Part shown: in pieces, positions 1 through 7,774 of the stretch
How positions within the stretch are numbered: position 1 is the stretch's first letter
Layout: the number at the start of each line of letters is the position of its first letter
Assembly (NCBI GenBank): GCA_035934405.1
Contig: DASYXW010000044.1
Location: 124,001 to 188,000, forward strand
Length of the DNA: 64,000 nt
Direction: 5' to 3'
Source: DASYXW01 sp035934405
GTDB taxonomy: Bacteria > Acidobacteriota > Terriglobia > UBA7540
Notes under the pieces: generated by a model
Seen by the model: only the letters and a program-made list of their open reading frames with translations
What the model was told of the DNA's origin: nothing
The model's database searches: none
Translations under genes and position numbers: made by a program

Positions 1-519
1 TTCGAGGCCGGCAGCCACCTGCTCAAGGTCCAGTACGGCGCCGCTTACACCGTGATGCTGATCTGCAGCAGCTTGACGATGGCGCTCGGTGTGCGGTCGG
101 CGCAGCTCGGCAAGCGCAAGGCGCTCGTCACGTTTCTCGTCCTCACCATTCTGCTCGGCGCCGCGTTTGTGTTTATCAAGCTGCGATTCGAGTGGTACGG
201 CGATTACCTGGAGCACATTGTGCCCGCCATCCATTGGGCTCCACAGGGCAAGGCGCTTGCCGAGATCACGCGGCTCGGCGCCTCGCTCAATCACGTCGAG
301 CTCTTCATGTTCTTTTACTTTGTCATGACCGGCGTGCACGCCCTGCACATGATCATCGGCGTGGGCGTGATGACCTGGCTGCTGATTCTCGCCTGGCGCG
401 GACGCTTCTCGCCCGACCGCTACAACCAGGTGGAGATGGCGGGACTCTACTGGCACTTCGTGGATATCGTGTGGATTTTCCTCTTTCCTTTGCTCTACCT
501 GATCGGGGGGCGCTACTGA
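1..519 (+). CDS. coxC: Cytochrome c oxidase subunit III (5' end outside window)
   Basis: The frame is open from base 1, so the start lies upstream; the last 172 residues are present. Subunit III is an integral membrane subunit of haem-copper cytochrome c oxidase, the terminal oxidase that passes electrons from cytochrome c to oxygen. Visible are several hydrophobic helices, the conserved H-x-x-E near residue 98 (LNHVELFMFFYF), a GVHALHMIIG helix and the family C-terminus YWHFVDIVWIFLFPLLYL. It overlaps the next gene by one base (TGATG), so the two are probably translationally coupled in a cox operon whose subunits I and II would lie to the left. Confidence 0.93.
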   Translation, partial: FEAGSHLLKVQYGAAYTVMLICSSLTMALGVRSAQLGKRKALVTFLVLTILLGAAFVFIKLRFEWYGDYLEHIVPAIHWAPQGKALAEITRLGASLNHVELFMFFYFVMTGVHALHMIIGVGVMTWLLILAWRGRFSPDRYNQVEMAGLYWHFVDIVWIFLFPLLYLIGGRY

Positions 520-845
520 TGGTCGGACACGTGCTCTCGAAAAAACTCTACGTTACCGTCTTCGCCCTGTTGATCGCCCTCACCGCCCTGACCACCGGAG
601 TAGCCTACATCGACCTGGGCGCGTACAACACCGTGGCCGCGCTCGCCATCGCCGTCGTCAAGGCCTCGCTCGTCGTCCTCTTCTTCATGCACCTGAAGTA
701 CACGCCCGGCATGACCCGCATCGCCCTCGCCGCCGCCGTCGGCTGGCTCGTTATCCTGCTGGCCCTCACTCTTGCCGACTTCCATACCCGAAGCTGGACC
801 CCGGTTCCGCAAAGCTGGCAGGCTTCCACGGCGCCGGCGCGGTAA
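519..845 (+). CDS. coxD: Cytochrome c oxidase subunit IV, prokaryotic type
   Basis: A 108-residue protein with three hydrophobic segments (about residues 10-30, 37-57 and 65-85), the layout of the small caa3-type oxidase subunit IV, an accessory subunit that helps assemble or stabilise the complex. The ATG at 519 was chosen because it overlaps the coxC stop and gives the compact N-terminus MVGHVLSKKLY; the frame stays open upstream but only as a shadow of coxC. The motif VVLFFMHLKY in the second helix is typical of the family. It is the last gene of the oxidase operon: a GC-rich hairpin follows at 871-890. Confidence 0.85.
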   Translation: MVGHVLSKKLYVTVFALLIALTALTTGVAYIDLGAYNTVAALAIAVVKASLVVLFFMHLKYTPGMTRIALAAAVGWLVILLALTLADFHTRSWTPVPQSWQASTAPAR

Positions 846-870
846 GAGCGGGGCGTTCACGGCGCGGTAG

Positions 871-890
871 GGGCGGGGCTTGCCCCGCCC
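871..890. terminator. GC-rich hairpin after the cox operon
   Basis: Arms GGGCGGGGC (871-879) and GCCCCGCCC (882-890) are perfect complements around a 2-base spacer, 26 bases after the coxD stop. No T-run follows, so it may be a dispersed palindrome rather than a classical Rho-independent terminator. Confidence 0.4.
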
Positions 891-906
891 TCCTCCCTTA
901 TCCCAG

Positions 907-953
907 CCCTCTCCCTTGGGGAGAGGGTGGCGAGCGTAGCGAGCCGGGTGAGG
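907..953. repeat. Dispersed palindromic repeat (CCCTCTCCC type)
   Basis: Perfect 9-bp arms CCCTCTCCC (907-915) and GGGAGAGGG (919-927), followed by GGCGAGCG-T-AGCGAGCC-like symmetry and GGGTGAGGG. A related fragment with CTCTCCCGAGGGAGAGGG-like symmetry lies at about 13718-13735. Intergenic elements of this sort occur in many bacterial genomes. Confidence 0.55.
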
Positions 954-995
954 GGGGGCTTTCGAGCGCGGCTTTCTGCCTTCTGCCCGTCTAGG

Positions 996-1748
996 CTAGG
1001 AAGATTCCGGTTCGCTTTGCTGGAGGTCCCGCGCAAAGACCTCATAGCCCTCGTTGGGAGGAAACATCTCGGCCATCAATTTCATGCGACGGCGAAGCTG
1101 CGGCACGGGCAGGTGGTCGTCGCCGACGCGAATCTCCACATCGTGCCAGAGCCCGTGGATGTATTCCGCCAGTGTGCTGACGAACGATACGTCGCGATAG
1201 GCCTCGAAATCGATGCTCGATCTCCGCCGCAAAACGCCGCGGCTTCGCATCGCGTGTTTCGCCGCCGTCGCCTCTTCGTCAATCTCGCTGCGGATCCCCA
1301 GCTTGATCTCTTCCTCCAGCACGTCGGCGTAACGGTCGAGCTCCTCCGGGTGGAGCTTCGGTTGCAGCAGCTCCGCCACGCTCGCCAGCAGCTCGAAGCC
1401 GGTGTCGTGAGCGTCCAGTTCGCGGCAAGGGAGCACCAGGTGCGTGCGGTCCTCGCGCTCCACCCACACCGCCGAGTGGGTATCGCCGGCCGGTTTCGAA
1501 AAGGATACGAGGTCGCCCTCCGCCGAGCAAGCCACGTAGGGTACCAGCAGCACGCGCAGAGGATTCAGCCGCTTCGCCACCGTGTCCGGCACGGCGCCCG
1601 CCGGCTCGCGCACCATCACCCGCTCCTCCGCCGGCGTCAGTAGCGTGGCCGAATGTAGTTCCCAGTTGTGCGCCAGGTGCGAGATCGGCGAGAGTTCGCC
1701 CTTCACGTATTCGGCAACCGGAATCTGCTTCTCATCCACCTTTGGCAT
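996..1748 (-). CDS. Conserved hypothetical protein, cytoplasmic
   Basis: A 250-residue soluble protein without signal peptide or membrane segment. The ATG at 1748 (MPKVDEKQIPVAEYV) is preferred over an in-frame TTG two codons earlier. The N-terminal half looks like a mixed beta domain (ATLLTPAEERVMVREP, RVLLVPYVACS); the C-terminal half is charged and helical, with the segment HPEELDRYADVLEEEIKLGI and a run of arginines. I do not recognise the family and assign no function. It is convergent with the cox operon, and upstream of its start lies a long 7-bp-period repeat. Confidence 0.6.
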   Translation of the reverse strand: MPKVDEKQIPVAEYVKGELSPISHLAHNWELHSATLLTPAEERVMVREPAGAVPDTVAKRLNPLRVLLVPYVACSAEGDLVSFSKPAGDTHSAVWVEREDRTHLVLPCRELDAHDTGFELLASVAELLQPKLHPEELDRYADVLEEEIKLGIRSEIDEEATAAKHAMRSRGVLRRRSSIDFEAYRDVSFVSTLAEYIHGLWHDVEIRVGDDHLPVPQLRRRMKLMAEMFPPNEGYEVFARDLQQSEPESS

Positions 1749-1749
1749 T

Positions 1750-1975
1750 CTCAAATCTCAAATGTCAAATCTCGATTCTGAATCCTGACTCTCGTCTCCT
1801 GAATCCTGTCTCCTGACTTCCATTGTGGGGGATTTTCGGGGCCGAGTCCAGTGTTCACACTTGCGGGTAGGCTTGAATCTCAAATCTCAAATCTGAAATC
1901 TCGCGAATCTCAAGTCTCAAATCTGAAATCTCACGAATCTCAAATCTCAAATGTCAAATCTCAAATTCTTGACCC
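1750..1975. repeat. 7-bp-period degenerate repeat arrays
   Basis: Two arrays. At 1750-1825 units such as CTCAAAT give way to ATCCTGA and CTCCTGA types; at 1872-1970 CTCAAAT, CTGAAAT and GTCAAAT units alternate with 9-base CTCGCGAAT variants. The dominant spacing is 7 bp. The array fills the space between two leftward genes and contains no reading frame of interest. Confidence 0.75.
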
Positions 1976-2000
1976 TTGCCCCCGACTCCTGACCCTCTTC

Positions 2001-3122
2001 TCACGGCTTCGCAGGTGGACGAGCGGCGGCCGCCGCGGAATCTGCCGGAACCGCACCGGACGATTCCATCTGTTGCATCACCTTGCGCACTCGCGCGGCG
2101 AACTGGCCCGTCGGCTCGGCGCGAAGATAAGCCTGCATCTCCGCATACGCTTTGCCGTAGGCCTTCTCTCTGGAGTACACGTCGGCCAGCTTCACATGGA
2201 TCTCGGCGGGCGGCGGCGGTGTGAGCTGCTCCGCCCGCAGGTATTCCTCCTCCGCTCGAGCGTTGTCCCCCGCGCCGTAATAGGCCGCGCCGAGCTGGTA
2301 GTGGAACGTTGACAGGCCGGGGTCGCGGCGCGCGCCGTCTTCGAGAACCCGAACGCTGTCGGGGAATTTCCGCTCCAGATTGTAGAGTTCTCCAAGCTTC
2401 AAGCTGGCGCTCAGGAATCCGGCGTCGCACTGAATGGACTTCTTCAGCGCCGCCTCCGCTTCCACCACCTCGTGGTCGGCGATGAAAAACAACGCCAGAG
2501 CCGTCTCGGCGCGGGCGTAGCAAGGGTACTCTTCCACCGCCTTCGCAAAATGCGACCGGGCCTCCGGAATCCGGTTGGCCGCCAGCGCCTTCGCGCCCTT
2601 CTCGTACTCTTTGCGGGCCGCCCGCGGCGCGCTCGCATCGGTCAGCGACGGTGGCGGGCCGGCGGGGCCGCCCAACTTTGGCGACAACACGATGTCCACG
2701 ATCAGATGGCTCCCCGAGCGGGTAAGGTCAATGGTCTCCTGGTAAGTTTCGTATCCGTCGGCCGTGGCGGTAATCTGGTAGGTCGCCCGGCGCAGCCCGG
2801 AGATTTCGTACCGCCCGGCAGGCGTCACCGCCGTCGAGAAAAGTTCGTCGCCCTCTTCGGATTGCAGATGCACGCGCGCGTTCGAAATGTTCTGGCCGCG
2901 CTCCGCATACACCCTTCCCTCGATGCGCACCGTCCCGCCGCCCCCGTATTGCCAGCCCGCCGGCGCCCCAAAAGCTGCGGCGCGCGCCGCGCCCAGACAG
3001 CCTGCGCCCACCAGCACCGAGAGGATCGGCCCAACCATCGCCGCCACGGCGGCCATCGAAGCCGATACGAAGCAATTCCTGAAAGACGTTCTCTCGACGC
3101 CGGGATGCGGTCGGACTTCCAT
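2001..3122 (-). CDS. Exported carboxypeptidase-regulatory-like / TPR protein
   Basis: A 373-residue protein with an N-terminal hydrophobic segment (about 22-50, ending ARAAAFGA) that reads as a signal sequence or anchor. A CarboxypepD_reg-like beta-sandwich follows at about 63-130 (VRIEGRVYAERGQNISNARVHL, then GRYEISGLRRATYQITATADGY), a fold common in secreted acidobacterial proteins. Residues about 160-345 hold four to five TPR-like helix pairs (EARSHFAKAVEEYP, AEAALKKSIQCDAG, ARAEEEYLRAEQL). It probably scaffolds protein contacts at the cell surface or in the periplasm. The start is uncertain: ATG at 3056 would shorten the n-region. The start lies inside a 7-bp-period array (3119-3150). Confidence 0.7.
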   Translation of the reverse strand: MEVRPHPGVERTSFRNCFVSASMAAVAAMVGPILSVLVGAGCLGAARAAAFGAPAGWQYGGGGTVRIEGRVYAERGQNISNARVHLQSEEGDELFSTAVTPAGRYEISGLRRATYQITATADGYETYQETIDLTRSGSHLIVDIVLSPKLGGPAGPPPSLTDASAPRAARKEYEKGAKALAANRIPEARSHFAKAVEEYPCYARAETALALFFIADHEVVEAEAALKKSIQCDAGFLSASLKLGELYNLERKFPDSVRVLEDGARRDPGLSTFHYQLGAAYYGAGDNARAEEEYLRAEQLTPPPPAEIHVKLADVYSREKAYGKAYAEMQAYLRAEPTGQFAARVRKVMQQMESSGAVPADSAAAAARPPAKP

Positions 3123-3296
3123 ACTCCCTACTCCCTCCCTGCTTCTCGCTCCACAAGCGGCGGGCTCGTCTCACTTTTGCCGCCAGCGCCCGCCGAAGAT
3201 CGAGCCAACCTTACCACCAACCCCTCTCCCGTGCAAGGCGTGGCCTGCCGCCTGCCGGGCGCTCACCGTGGCGTTCGGGCCATCGTTTTGCGAGGC

Positions 3297-3345
3297 TCTG
3301 AAATCTCAAATCTCAAATCTCGAATCTCAAATCTCAAATCTGCGC
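3297..3345. repeat. 7-bp-period repeat array (CTCAAAT units)
   Basis: CTCAAAT, CTCAAAT, CTCGAAT, CTCAAAT, CTCAAAT in tandem, the same unit as the array near 1900. It lies in the divergent intergenic region between the genes starting at 3122 and 3840. Nothing else is seen in 3123-3296. Confidence 0.8.
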
Positions 3346-3424
3346 TCCTCTCAGAAACTCCCCGCTTGCCGCTGGCGCCGATGACGTAGCGCCGGCATCC
3401 CTTCGCCCTGCTCAGAGCGGGCTC

Positions 3425-3605
3425 GGCACGCTGGCGGCGCGGCTACGCAACGCCGATTTTCGGAAATTGAAAAGTGTGGAAAAACTCCACACTCCTTCCC
3501 CTCCCGCCCCGCGCCCCACTTTTCCACAGGCTAACCCCTTCCGAATAAAGGCGAAAATAAATCGTCTCAATTTTCTCGCTTGTCTCCATTGTCGCATTTT
3601 CACCT
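3425..3605. repeat. Dispersed intergenic element, copy A
   Basis: Shares ordered blocks with a second copy at about 40735-40905: GCACGCTGGCGGC, then TTGAAAAGTGTGGA with a CTCCACAC partner forming a hairpin (3470-3492), then CTCAATTTTCTC followed by TTGTCTC. Between the blocks the copies have diverged. It sits between two divergent genes, so its hairpin is not in a terminator position here. Confidence 0.65.
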
Positions 3606-3784
3606 GCCAGACTCGATGAGGACGCGATTTGCGCGTCTCGAACCATGCACGTTCCGTTCATCCCCGAGGCTACATGGCTAGCCCTCCTGTCGTGCCTCAC
3701 CGCGGCTATCGTTCTAGCCTACGTGGGCGATCCGCGGCCCATGACGGAGTTGGGATTGTGGATCGCCCTCTTCCGGCGCGGCAG

Positions 3785-3820
3785 CGCAGAGTCTCGCCCG
3801 CCGCGGCGGGAAACTCTGCG
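3785..3820 (+). promoter_or_regulatory. Strong leader hairpin before the 3840 gene
   Basis: Outer arms CGCAGAGT (3785-3792) and ACTCTGCG (3813-3820) enclose a perfect 14-bp palindrome CCCGCCGCGGCGGG (3797-3810). It ends 19 bases before the ATG at 3840 and would fold stably in a leader RNA, so it could hinder or regulate translation. If translation starts at 3645 instead, it is coding. Confidence 0.4.
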
Positions 3821-3839
3821 GCTTTTCGTCCATTTCGAG

Positions 3840-5660
3840 ATGCAGCCACCGCAGAGTTTGCAAAGCGCAGACTCAGCGCTGCCTCCGCTCCCGATCCCCG
3901 AACCCTCTTCCCCGGCCCCCGGCCCCCCGAAGCCCAAACGGAAGTACACCTTCACCGAACGGGCCCGCGCCTCGGCGATGGAAAACCTCAAGAAGGCTCG
4001 GGCCGCGCCCAAGGAACTCCGCCACCGCTCCACCCCGCGCCGCCTCGCCGCCTGCCGCGCCAATTTGGCCCGCGCCTTGCAGTCCAATTGCGCTGCGGAC
4101 TCCCCGGCTTACGGCGCCTGCTTCTCCCACGGCGTTACCGCCGGCAGTTTGTATCGCAGCGCCCGCCTGTGCGGCGAAAGCCGCGCGGAGTTTGACCGCC
4201 ACGTGGCGGCTTTTGCCCGCGCTCTCCCGCCCCGCACCGAGCGCCAGCGGCACGCCGTGCGCGGTCTCGCTGAGATCACCTGGCGCCACGCCCGCGTCTG
4301 GGGCGGACGCGCCCACTCCGAGCGCCTGCAGTTCTACTACTGGCTAGGCCAGGCGGCTAGCCCTGACCTTGCTCCCTGTGGGCTCGATTTTGCCGAGCGC
4401 CTGGAGTGGCTGGAGCCGAGGGTGACGAAAGTCTTCCGGCTCGAGTCTTACGACCGCTTGGCGCTGGAGGAGCAGTCCGAGAAAATCCGCCACCAGGCCA
4501 AGCGCATCGCACGCGCCTGCGTGGAAGAACTCACCGGCCGGCCCGACCGGGAGTTTTACACGGTCTTCAAGGCGCAGCGCGGCATCGCCAAGCTGCTCGA
4601 CCGCCTGGGCGAGATCATCGGCAATCCCTTCCGCAGCGCGCGGGCGGTGCGCCGGGCGTTGCAAGTCGGGATTCGGGATTCGGGTTTCGGGACTCGGGAA
4701 GGAAGCATTCTTGGCACGAACCCCGACGCTGCGAATCCCGAACCCCCAATCCCGAATCCCGACGCTGCGAACCCCGAAACCCCGATCCCGAACCTCGACG
4801 CTGCGAACCCCGAAACCCCAATCCCGAACCCCGACGCTGCGAACCCCGAAACCCGAAACCCGAATCCCGGTTCTGAGCGCCGCACGGAAGACGAGATGGT
4901 GCAATTCGGCCTGGCGCGATTGATGGCGGTGCACGGCGGGCCGCTGCCCGATCCGCTGAAGCCGGAAGATTTCGCGTGCCACCTTCGCATCGTGGGGCTT
5001 GCGCTCGGGATTCCGGGGGAAGACGGGACTCGGGGTTCGGGATTCGGGGTTCGGGAAGGAAGAATTCTTAGTACGAATCCCGAAGATGGAAATTCGAATC
5101 TCGGCCCCACCGCCGTGAACCCCGAAACCCAAAACCCGGACCCCGGCCCTACGGCTAAGGATTCTTCCTTCCCGAACCCCGAATCCCGAACCCCGAATCC
5201 CGAAATCCTCGACCTCGTCCACGAATTCGCCACCGCCACCTGGGTCCGCCTCGGCGTCTTCGCCGCCGCGGCGGAACGCGAACGGCAGCAGGTGCGGGAC
5301 GCCTGCGAGCGGGCAGCGCGCGGCGAGCGATTCACCCCGCCGCGACCCCAGCCTCCCGGCGAATTCGACCGCGAGCGCGACGACGTGGACGATTGGCTGG
5401 ACGCCGCCGGGGCGTACCTGGCCGACCCGCTGCCGGAGGAGCACCATCAGGTGGAGGCGATGCTGGGCGCGGCGCTCGCCGGCAACGACGATGACGATGG
5501 CGAGCTGATGGACGAGGCGGGCGTGGCCAATGTGGTGGTGGAGCAGGCGTTCGCGCGGTTGCGCGGCCACGGATTGAAGATTGATGACTCAAAAGAGCCA
5601 GGCCAGGCGGATGGTGAATCATCAATCGTCAATCTTCAATCATCAATCCCTGGTCACTGA
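3840..5660 (+). CDS. Unknown protein with two in-frame repeat insertions
   Basis: A 606-residue protein from the ATG at 3840; the frame is open up to 3645, which would add a hydrophobic N-terminus. After a proline-rich stretch comes a basic segment (KPKRKYTFTERARASAMENLKKA) and a helical domain rich in Arg and Ala to about residue 270. Two low-complexity blocks follow: residues about 276-344 (NPDAANPETPIPN units of 12 residues) and about 390-457. Both are encoded by 7-bp-period repeats and break an otherwise ordinary sequence, which resumes with VHEFATATWVRLGVFAAAAERE. The acidic C-terminus ends in a third repeat (SSIVNLQSSIP). The family is unknown to me; a nucleic-acid-binding role would be a guess from the basic N-terminus. 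Confidence 0.55.
   Translation: MQPPQSLQSADSALPPLPIPEPSSPAPGPPKPKRKYTFTERARASAMENLKKARAAPKELRHRSTPRRLAACRANLARALQSNCAADSPAYGACFSHGVTAGSLYRSARLCGESRAEFDRHVAAFARALPPRTERQRHAVRGLAEITWRHARVWGGRAHSERLQFYYWLGQAASPDLAPCGLDFAERLEWLEPRVTKVFRLESYDRLALEEQSEKIRHQAKRIARACVEELTGRPDREFYTVFKAQRGIAKLLDRLGEIIGNPFRSARAVRRALQVGIRDSGFGTREGSILGTNPDAANPEPPIPNPDAANPETPIPNLDAANPETPIPNPDAANPETRNPNPGSERRTEDEMVQFGLARLMAVHGGPLPDPLKPEDFACHLRIVGLALGIPGEDGTRGSGFGVREGRILSTNPEDGNSNLGPTAVNPETQNPDPGPTAKDSSFPNPESRTPNPEILDLVHEFATATWVRLGVFAAAAERERQQVRDACERAARGERFTPPRPQPPGEFDRERDDVDDWLDAAGAYLADPLPEEHHQVEAMLGAALAGNDDDDGELMDEAGVANVVVEQAFARLRGHGLKIDDSKEPGQADGESSIVNLQSSIPGH
4666..4870. repeat. Repeat block 1 inside the 3840-5660 gene
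   Basis: Begins with 7-bp units GATTCGG, GATTCGG, GTTTCGG, GACTCGG, then a GGAAGGAAGCATTCTTGG spacer, then four tandem 36-bp units starting at 4722, 4758, 4794 and 4830, and ends with complementary CCCGAAA/CCCGAAT units. The two ends can pair over about 24 bp. The reading frame is kept throughout. Confidence 0.85.
5007..5209. repeat. Repeat block 2 with 47-bp inverted repeat inside the same gene
   Basis: The left arm 5025-5071 and right arm 5155-5201 are reverse complements at 45 of 47 positions, around an 83-bp loop. The left arm is a near copy of the left end of block 1, including the GGAAGGAAG-N-ATTCTT core. The reading frame is kept through the whole hairpin. Confidence 0.9.
5616..5648. 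repeat. 7-bp-period array at a gene 3' end
   Basis: ATCATCA, ATCGTCA, ATCTTCA, ATCATCA units. It encodes the last dozen residues of the preceding protein and runs to about 13 bases before a TATAAT box at 5661. Confidence 0.7.
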
Positions 5661-5666
5661 TATAAT
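5661..5666 (+). promoter_or_regulatory. -10 box for the persulfide dioxygenase-rhodanese gene
   Basis: Perfect TATAAT 22 bases before the ATG at 5688. No convincing -35 box is seen at the normal distance, where the repeat array lies. Confidence 0.45.
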
Positions 5667-5687
5667 CAGCCCTTCGAGAGGGGCCTC

Positions 5688-7085
5688 ATGATTTTCAAAC
5701 AGTACTACCTGGAATGTCTCGCGCACGCCTCGTACCTCATCGCGGACGAGGGAACGAAGACTGCGGCGGTGGTGGATCCGCAGCGCGATATTGACCAATA
5801 CCTCGAAGACGCCGGACGGCAGGGCCTGGCGATTCGCCACGTACTCCTCACTCACTTTCACGCCGATTTCGTGGCCGGGCATCTCGAGTTGCGCCAGCGT
5901 ACCGGCGCGACGATTCACCTCGGGTCGCGCGCCGCGGCAGAGTACCCTTTCCAGCCGATGAAGGACGGCGAGGCTATTGAACTAGGCCAGGTGCGCTTGC
6001 AGGCGCTTGAAACGCCGGGTCACACGCCGGAGTCGATTTCGATTCTGGTTTTTGACCTGAGCCGCAGCGCGACCGCGCCCGACGCGGTGCTGACCGGCGA
6101 CACGCTCTTTGTCGGCGACGTGGGCCGTCCCGACCTGCGGGCCTCCCTCGGATGGTCGCCGGCCGAGCTGGGCGCCATGCTCTACGACTCGCTGCACCAG
6201 AAGCTGCTGACCCTGCCGGACGAGACGCGCGTTTTCCCGGCGCACGGCGCAGGGTCGCTCTGCGGCAAGGGCCTCAGCAAGGAGACTTCTTCAACCATCG
6301 GCGTCCAGCGCCGGCTGAACTACGCCCTGCAGCCGATGAGCCGCGACGAGTTCATCAGCCTGGTGCTGGCTGACCAGCCCGACGCGCCGCCTTACTTCAC
6401 TTATGACGCGGTGCTGAACACGCAGGAGCGCCTGACGCTCGACGAGTCGCTCGAACATTCGCTCCGGCCGCTCCGCCTTGATGATGCCCTTCGGTTGCGG
6501 GATGAGGGCGCGCAGATTCTCGACGTGCGCGACGCCGCCTACTTCGAGGCGGCTCACTTTGCGGGCAGCATGAACATCGGCCTCGGCGGTCAGTACGCGA
6601 CGTGGGCGGGAACGATCCTCGACCGCGCCAAACCTATTGTCATTGTCGCCGAGCCGGGCCGCGAGCGCGAAGCCGCTATGCGGCTGGGCCGCATCGGCTT
6701 CGACAACGTTGCCGGCTATCTGAAGGAAGGCATGGCGGCGCTCGACGGCCGGCCGGATTTGACCCGCCACATCGAGCGCCTGGCGCCAGAGGGTCTGCGC
6801 CAGGAAATGGTGAGTTCCGGGCGGCCGGGCGCGCCCTGGGTTCTTGACGTGCGCGCGGCGCGCGAGCGCCAGGAGAGCCGCATCGAAGGCAGTTGCCATA
6901 TTCCCTTAAACCACTTGCAGGAACGCATCGCCGAGGTGCCGCGCGACCGCCGGGTGGTGGTCCACTGCGCCAGCGGCTACCGCTCGGCGACCGCTGCCAG
7001 CTTGCTTCGCCGGCACGGCATTGAGAACGTTGCCGACTTGGCGGGCGGGCTGGGCGCCTGGCAGAGGATCACGATTGATGATTGA
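5688..7085 (+). CDS. Persulfide dioxygenase-rhodanese fusion
   Basis: A 465-residue fusion of an ETHE1-like metallo-beta-lactamase domain (about 1-240) and two rhodanese domains. The first domain shows THFHAD (H56, H58, D60), H65, H112, D138 and H186, the iron ligands and pocket of persulfide dioxygenases, which oxidise glutathione persulfide to sulfite. The C-terminal rhodanese has the active loop HCASGYRS with Cys427, which carries the persulfide. The middle rhodanese (about 262-360) has AEPGRERE where the catalytic Cys should be, so it is probably structural. Likely role: cytoplasmic sulfide detoxification. Its RBS is the GAGAGGGG before the ATG. Confidence 0.9.
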   Translation: MIFKQYYLECLAHASYLIADEGTKTAAVVDPQRDIDQYLEDAGRQGLAIRHVLLTHFHADFVAGHLELRQRTGATIHLGSRAAAEYPFQPMKDGEAIELGQVRLQALETPGHTPESISILVFDLSRSATAPDAVLTGDTLFVGDVGRPDLRASLGWSPAELGAMLYDSLHQKLLTLPDETRVFPAHGAGSLCGKGLSKETSSTIGVQRRLNYALQPMSRDEFISLVLADQPDAPPYFTYDAVLNTQERLTLDESLEHSLRPLRLDDALRLRDEGAQILDVRDAAYFEAAHFAGSMNIGLGGQYATWAGTILDRAKPIVIVAEPGREREAAMRLGRIGFDNVAGYLKEGMAALDGRPDLTRHIERLAPEGLRQEMVSSGRPGAPWVLDVRAARERQESRIEGSCHIPLNHLQERIAEVPRDRRVVVHCASGYRSATAASLLRRHGIENVADLAGGLGAWQRITIDD

Positions 7086-7158
7086 ACCAACCAGCCGTCT
7101 GTCGGAGCCTATCCGGCTAGGCTACAATGCGGCCCGCTCAATCGGCATCGCGCTCGGT

Positions 7159-7186
7159 TTGGCGCCGGCGCGGTTTGTGTTAGCAT
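7159..7186 (+). promoter_or_regulatory. Candidate promoter for the DUF1844 gene
   Basis: TTGGCG (7159-7164), a 16-bp spacer and TAGCAT (7181-7186). A second possible -10, TACAAT at 7123-7128, lies further upstream without a clear -35. Confidence 0.35.
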
Positions 7187-7252
7187 TGAGATGGTGACCC
7201 GCCGCGCGATGCGGTTGAGCCGGGTGAAATCAACGAAAGCCAAGAGGACGCC

Positions 7253-7774
7253 ATGCCAGACGAGAAGGACGAATCAACCGGCTTCAAAGTAGTGGATCGC
7301 CGCAGCTTCGCCGTCGGTGGCGAGCGCCGCGAAGGCTCCGAAGTCCCCCGAGGTGACGACGCAGCCGGGCTGCTGGGTCCCCGGCCCGGGCCGGGGACCG
7401 AGCCGCCTGCAGTCCGCCGCGCAGAGGCCGGTGGCGAGAGCGGCGTCATCGCCGCGGGTCCAGGTCCCGGCGCCGCCGGGAGTGAGAGCGATTTCGAAGC
7501 GGGGGAACCGGAGCTGACCGGCTTTGAGACGCTGGTGTCTTATCTCGCCACGACCGCCTGGTTTCAGCTCGGTCTGATTCCGGGCCCGGGCGGCGAACGG
7601 ATTCCGGTGGACTTCGTGAGCGCGCGCCGCACCATCGATCTGCTCGAAGTGCTCGGGGAAAAGACTGAGGGCAACCTGACACCCGGCGAGGCGAAGATGC
7701 TGGAAGACGTGCTCTACGAATTGCGGATGGGTTTCGTGGAGGTCGAGAAGCGCGGGGCGCCGAAGCGGAAATGA
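7253..7774 (+). CDS. DUF1844 domain protein
   Basis: A 173-residue protein. Residues 1-80 are low-complexity and rich in Gly, Pro and Glu; the C-terminal 85 residues form the DUF1844 domain (FETLVSYLATTAWFQLGLIP, then DLLEVLGEKTEGNLTPGE and MLEDVLYELRMGFVEV). The domain function is unknown; it is common in Acidobacteriota and Deltaproteobacteria. The stop overlaps the start of the next gene (ATGA at 7771), so the two are co-translated. Confidence 0.85.
   Translation: MPDEKDESTGFKVVDRRSFAVGGERREGSEVPRGDDAAGLLGPRPGPGTEPPAVRRAEAGGESGVIAAGPGPGAAGSESDFEAGEPELTGFETLVSYLATTAWFQLGLIPGPGGERIPVDFVSARRTIDLLEVLGEKTEGNLTPGEAKMLEDVLYELRMGFVEVEKRGAPKRK

Noticed and set aside
1750..1975. Repeat arrays considered as a CRISPR
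   Set aside because: Units are 7 bp with no spacers, and no cas genes are present.
4722..4870. 36-bp tandem units considered as a CRISPR
   Set aside because: Repeats are contiguous with no spacers and are coding in frame.
4344..5570. A 408-codon minus-strand frame with IRDWGFGVRS repeats
   Set aside because: Its repeats are the complement of the 7-bp units in the plus-strand gene, and outside them it has no protein-like features. The plus frame has the better non-repeat sequence, though neither is a known family.
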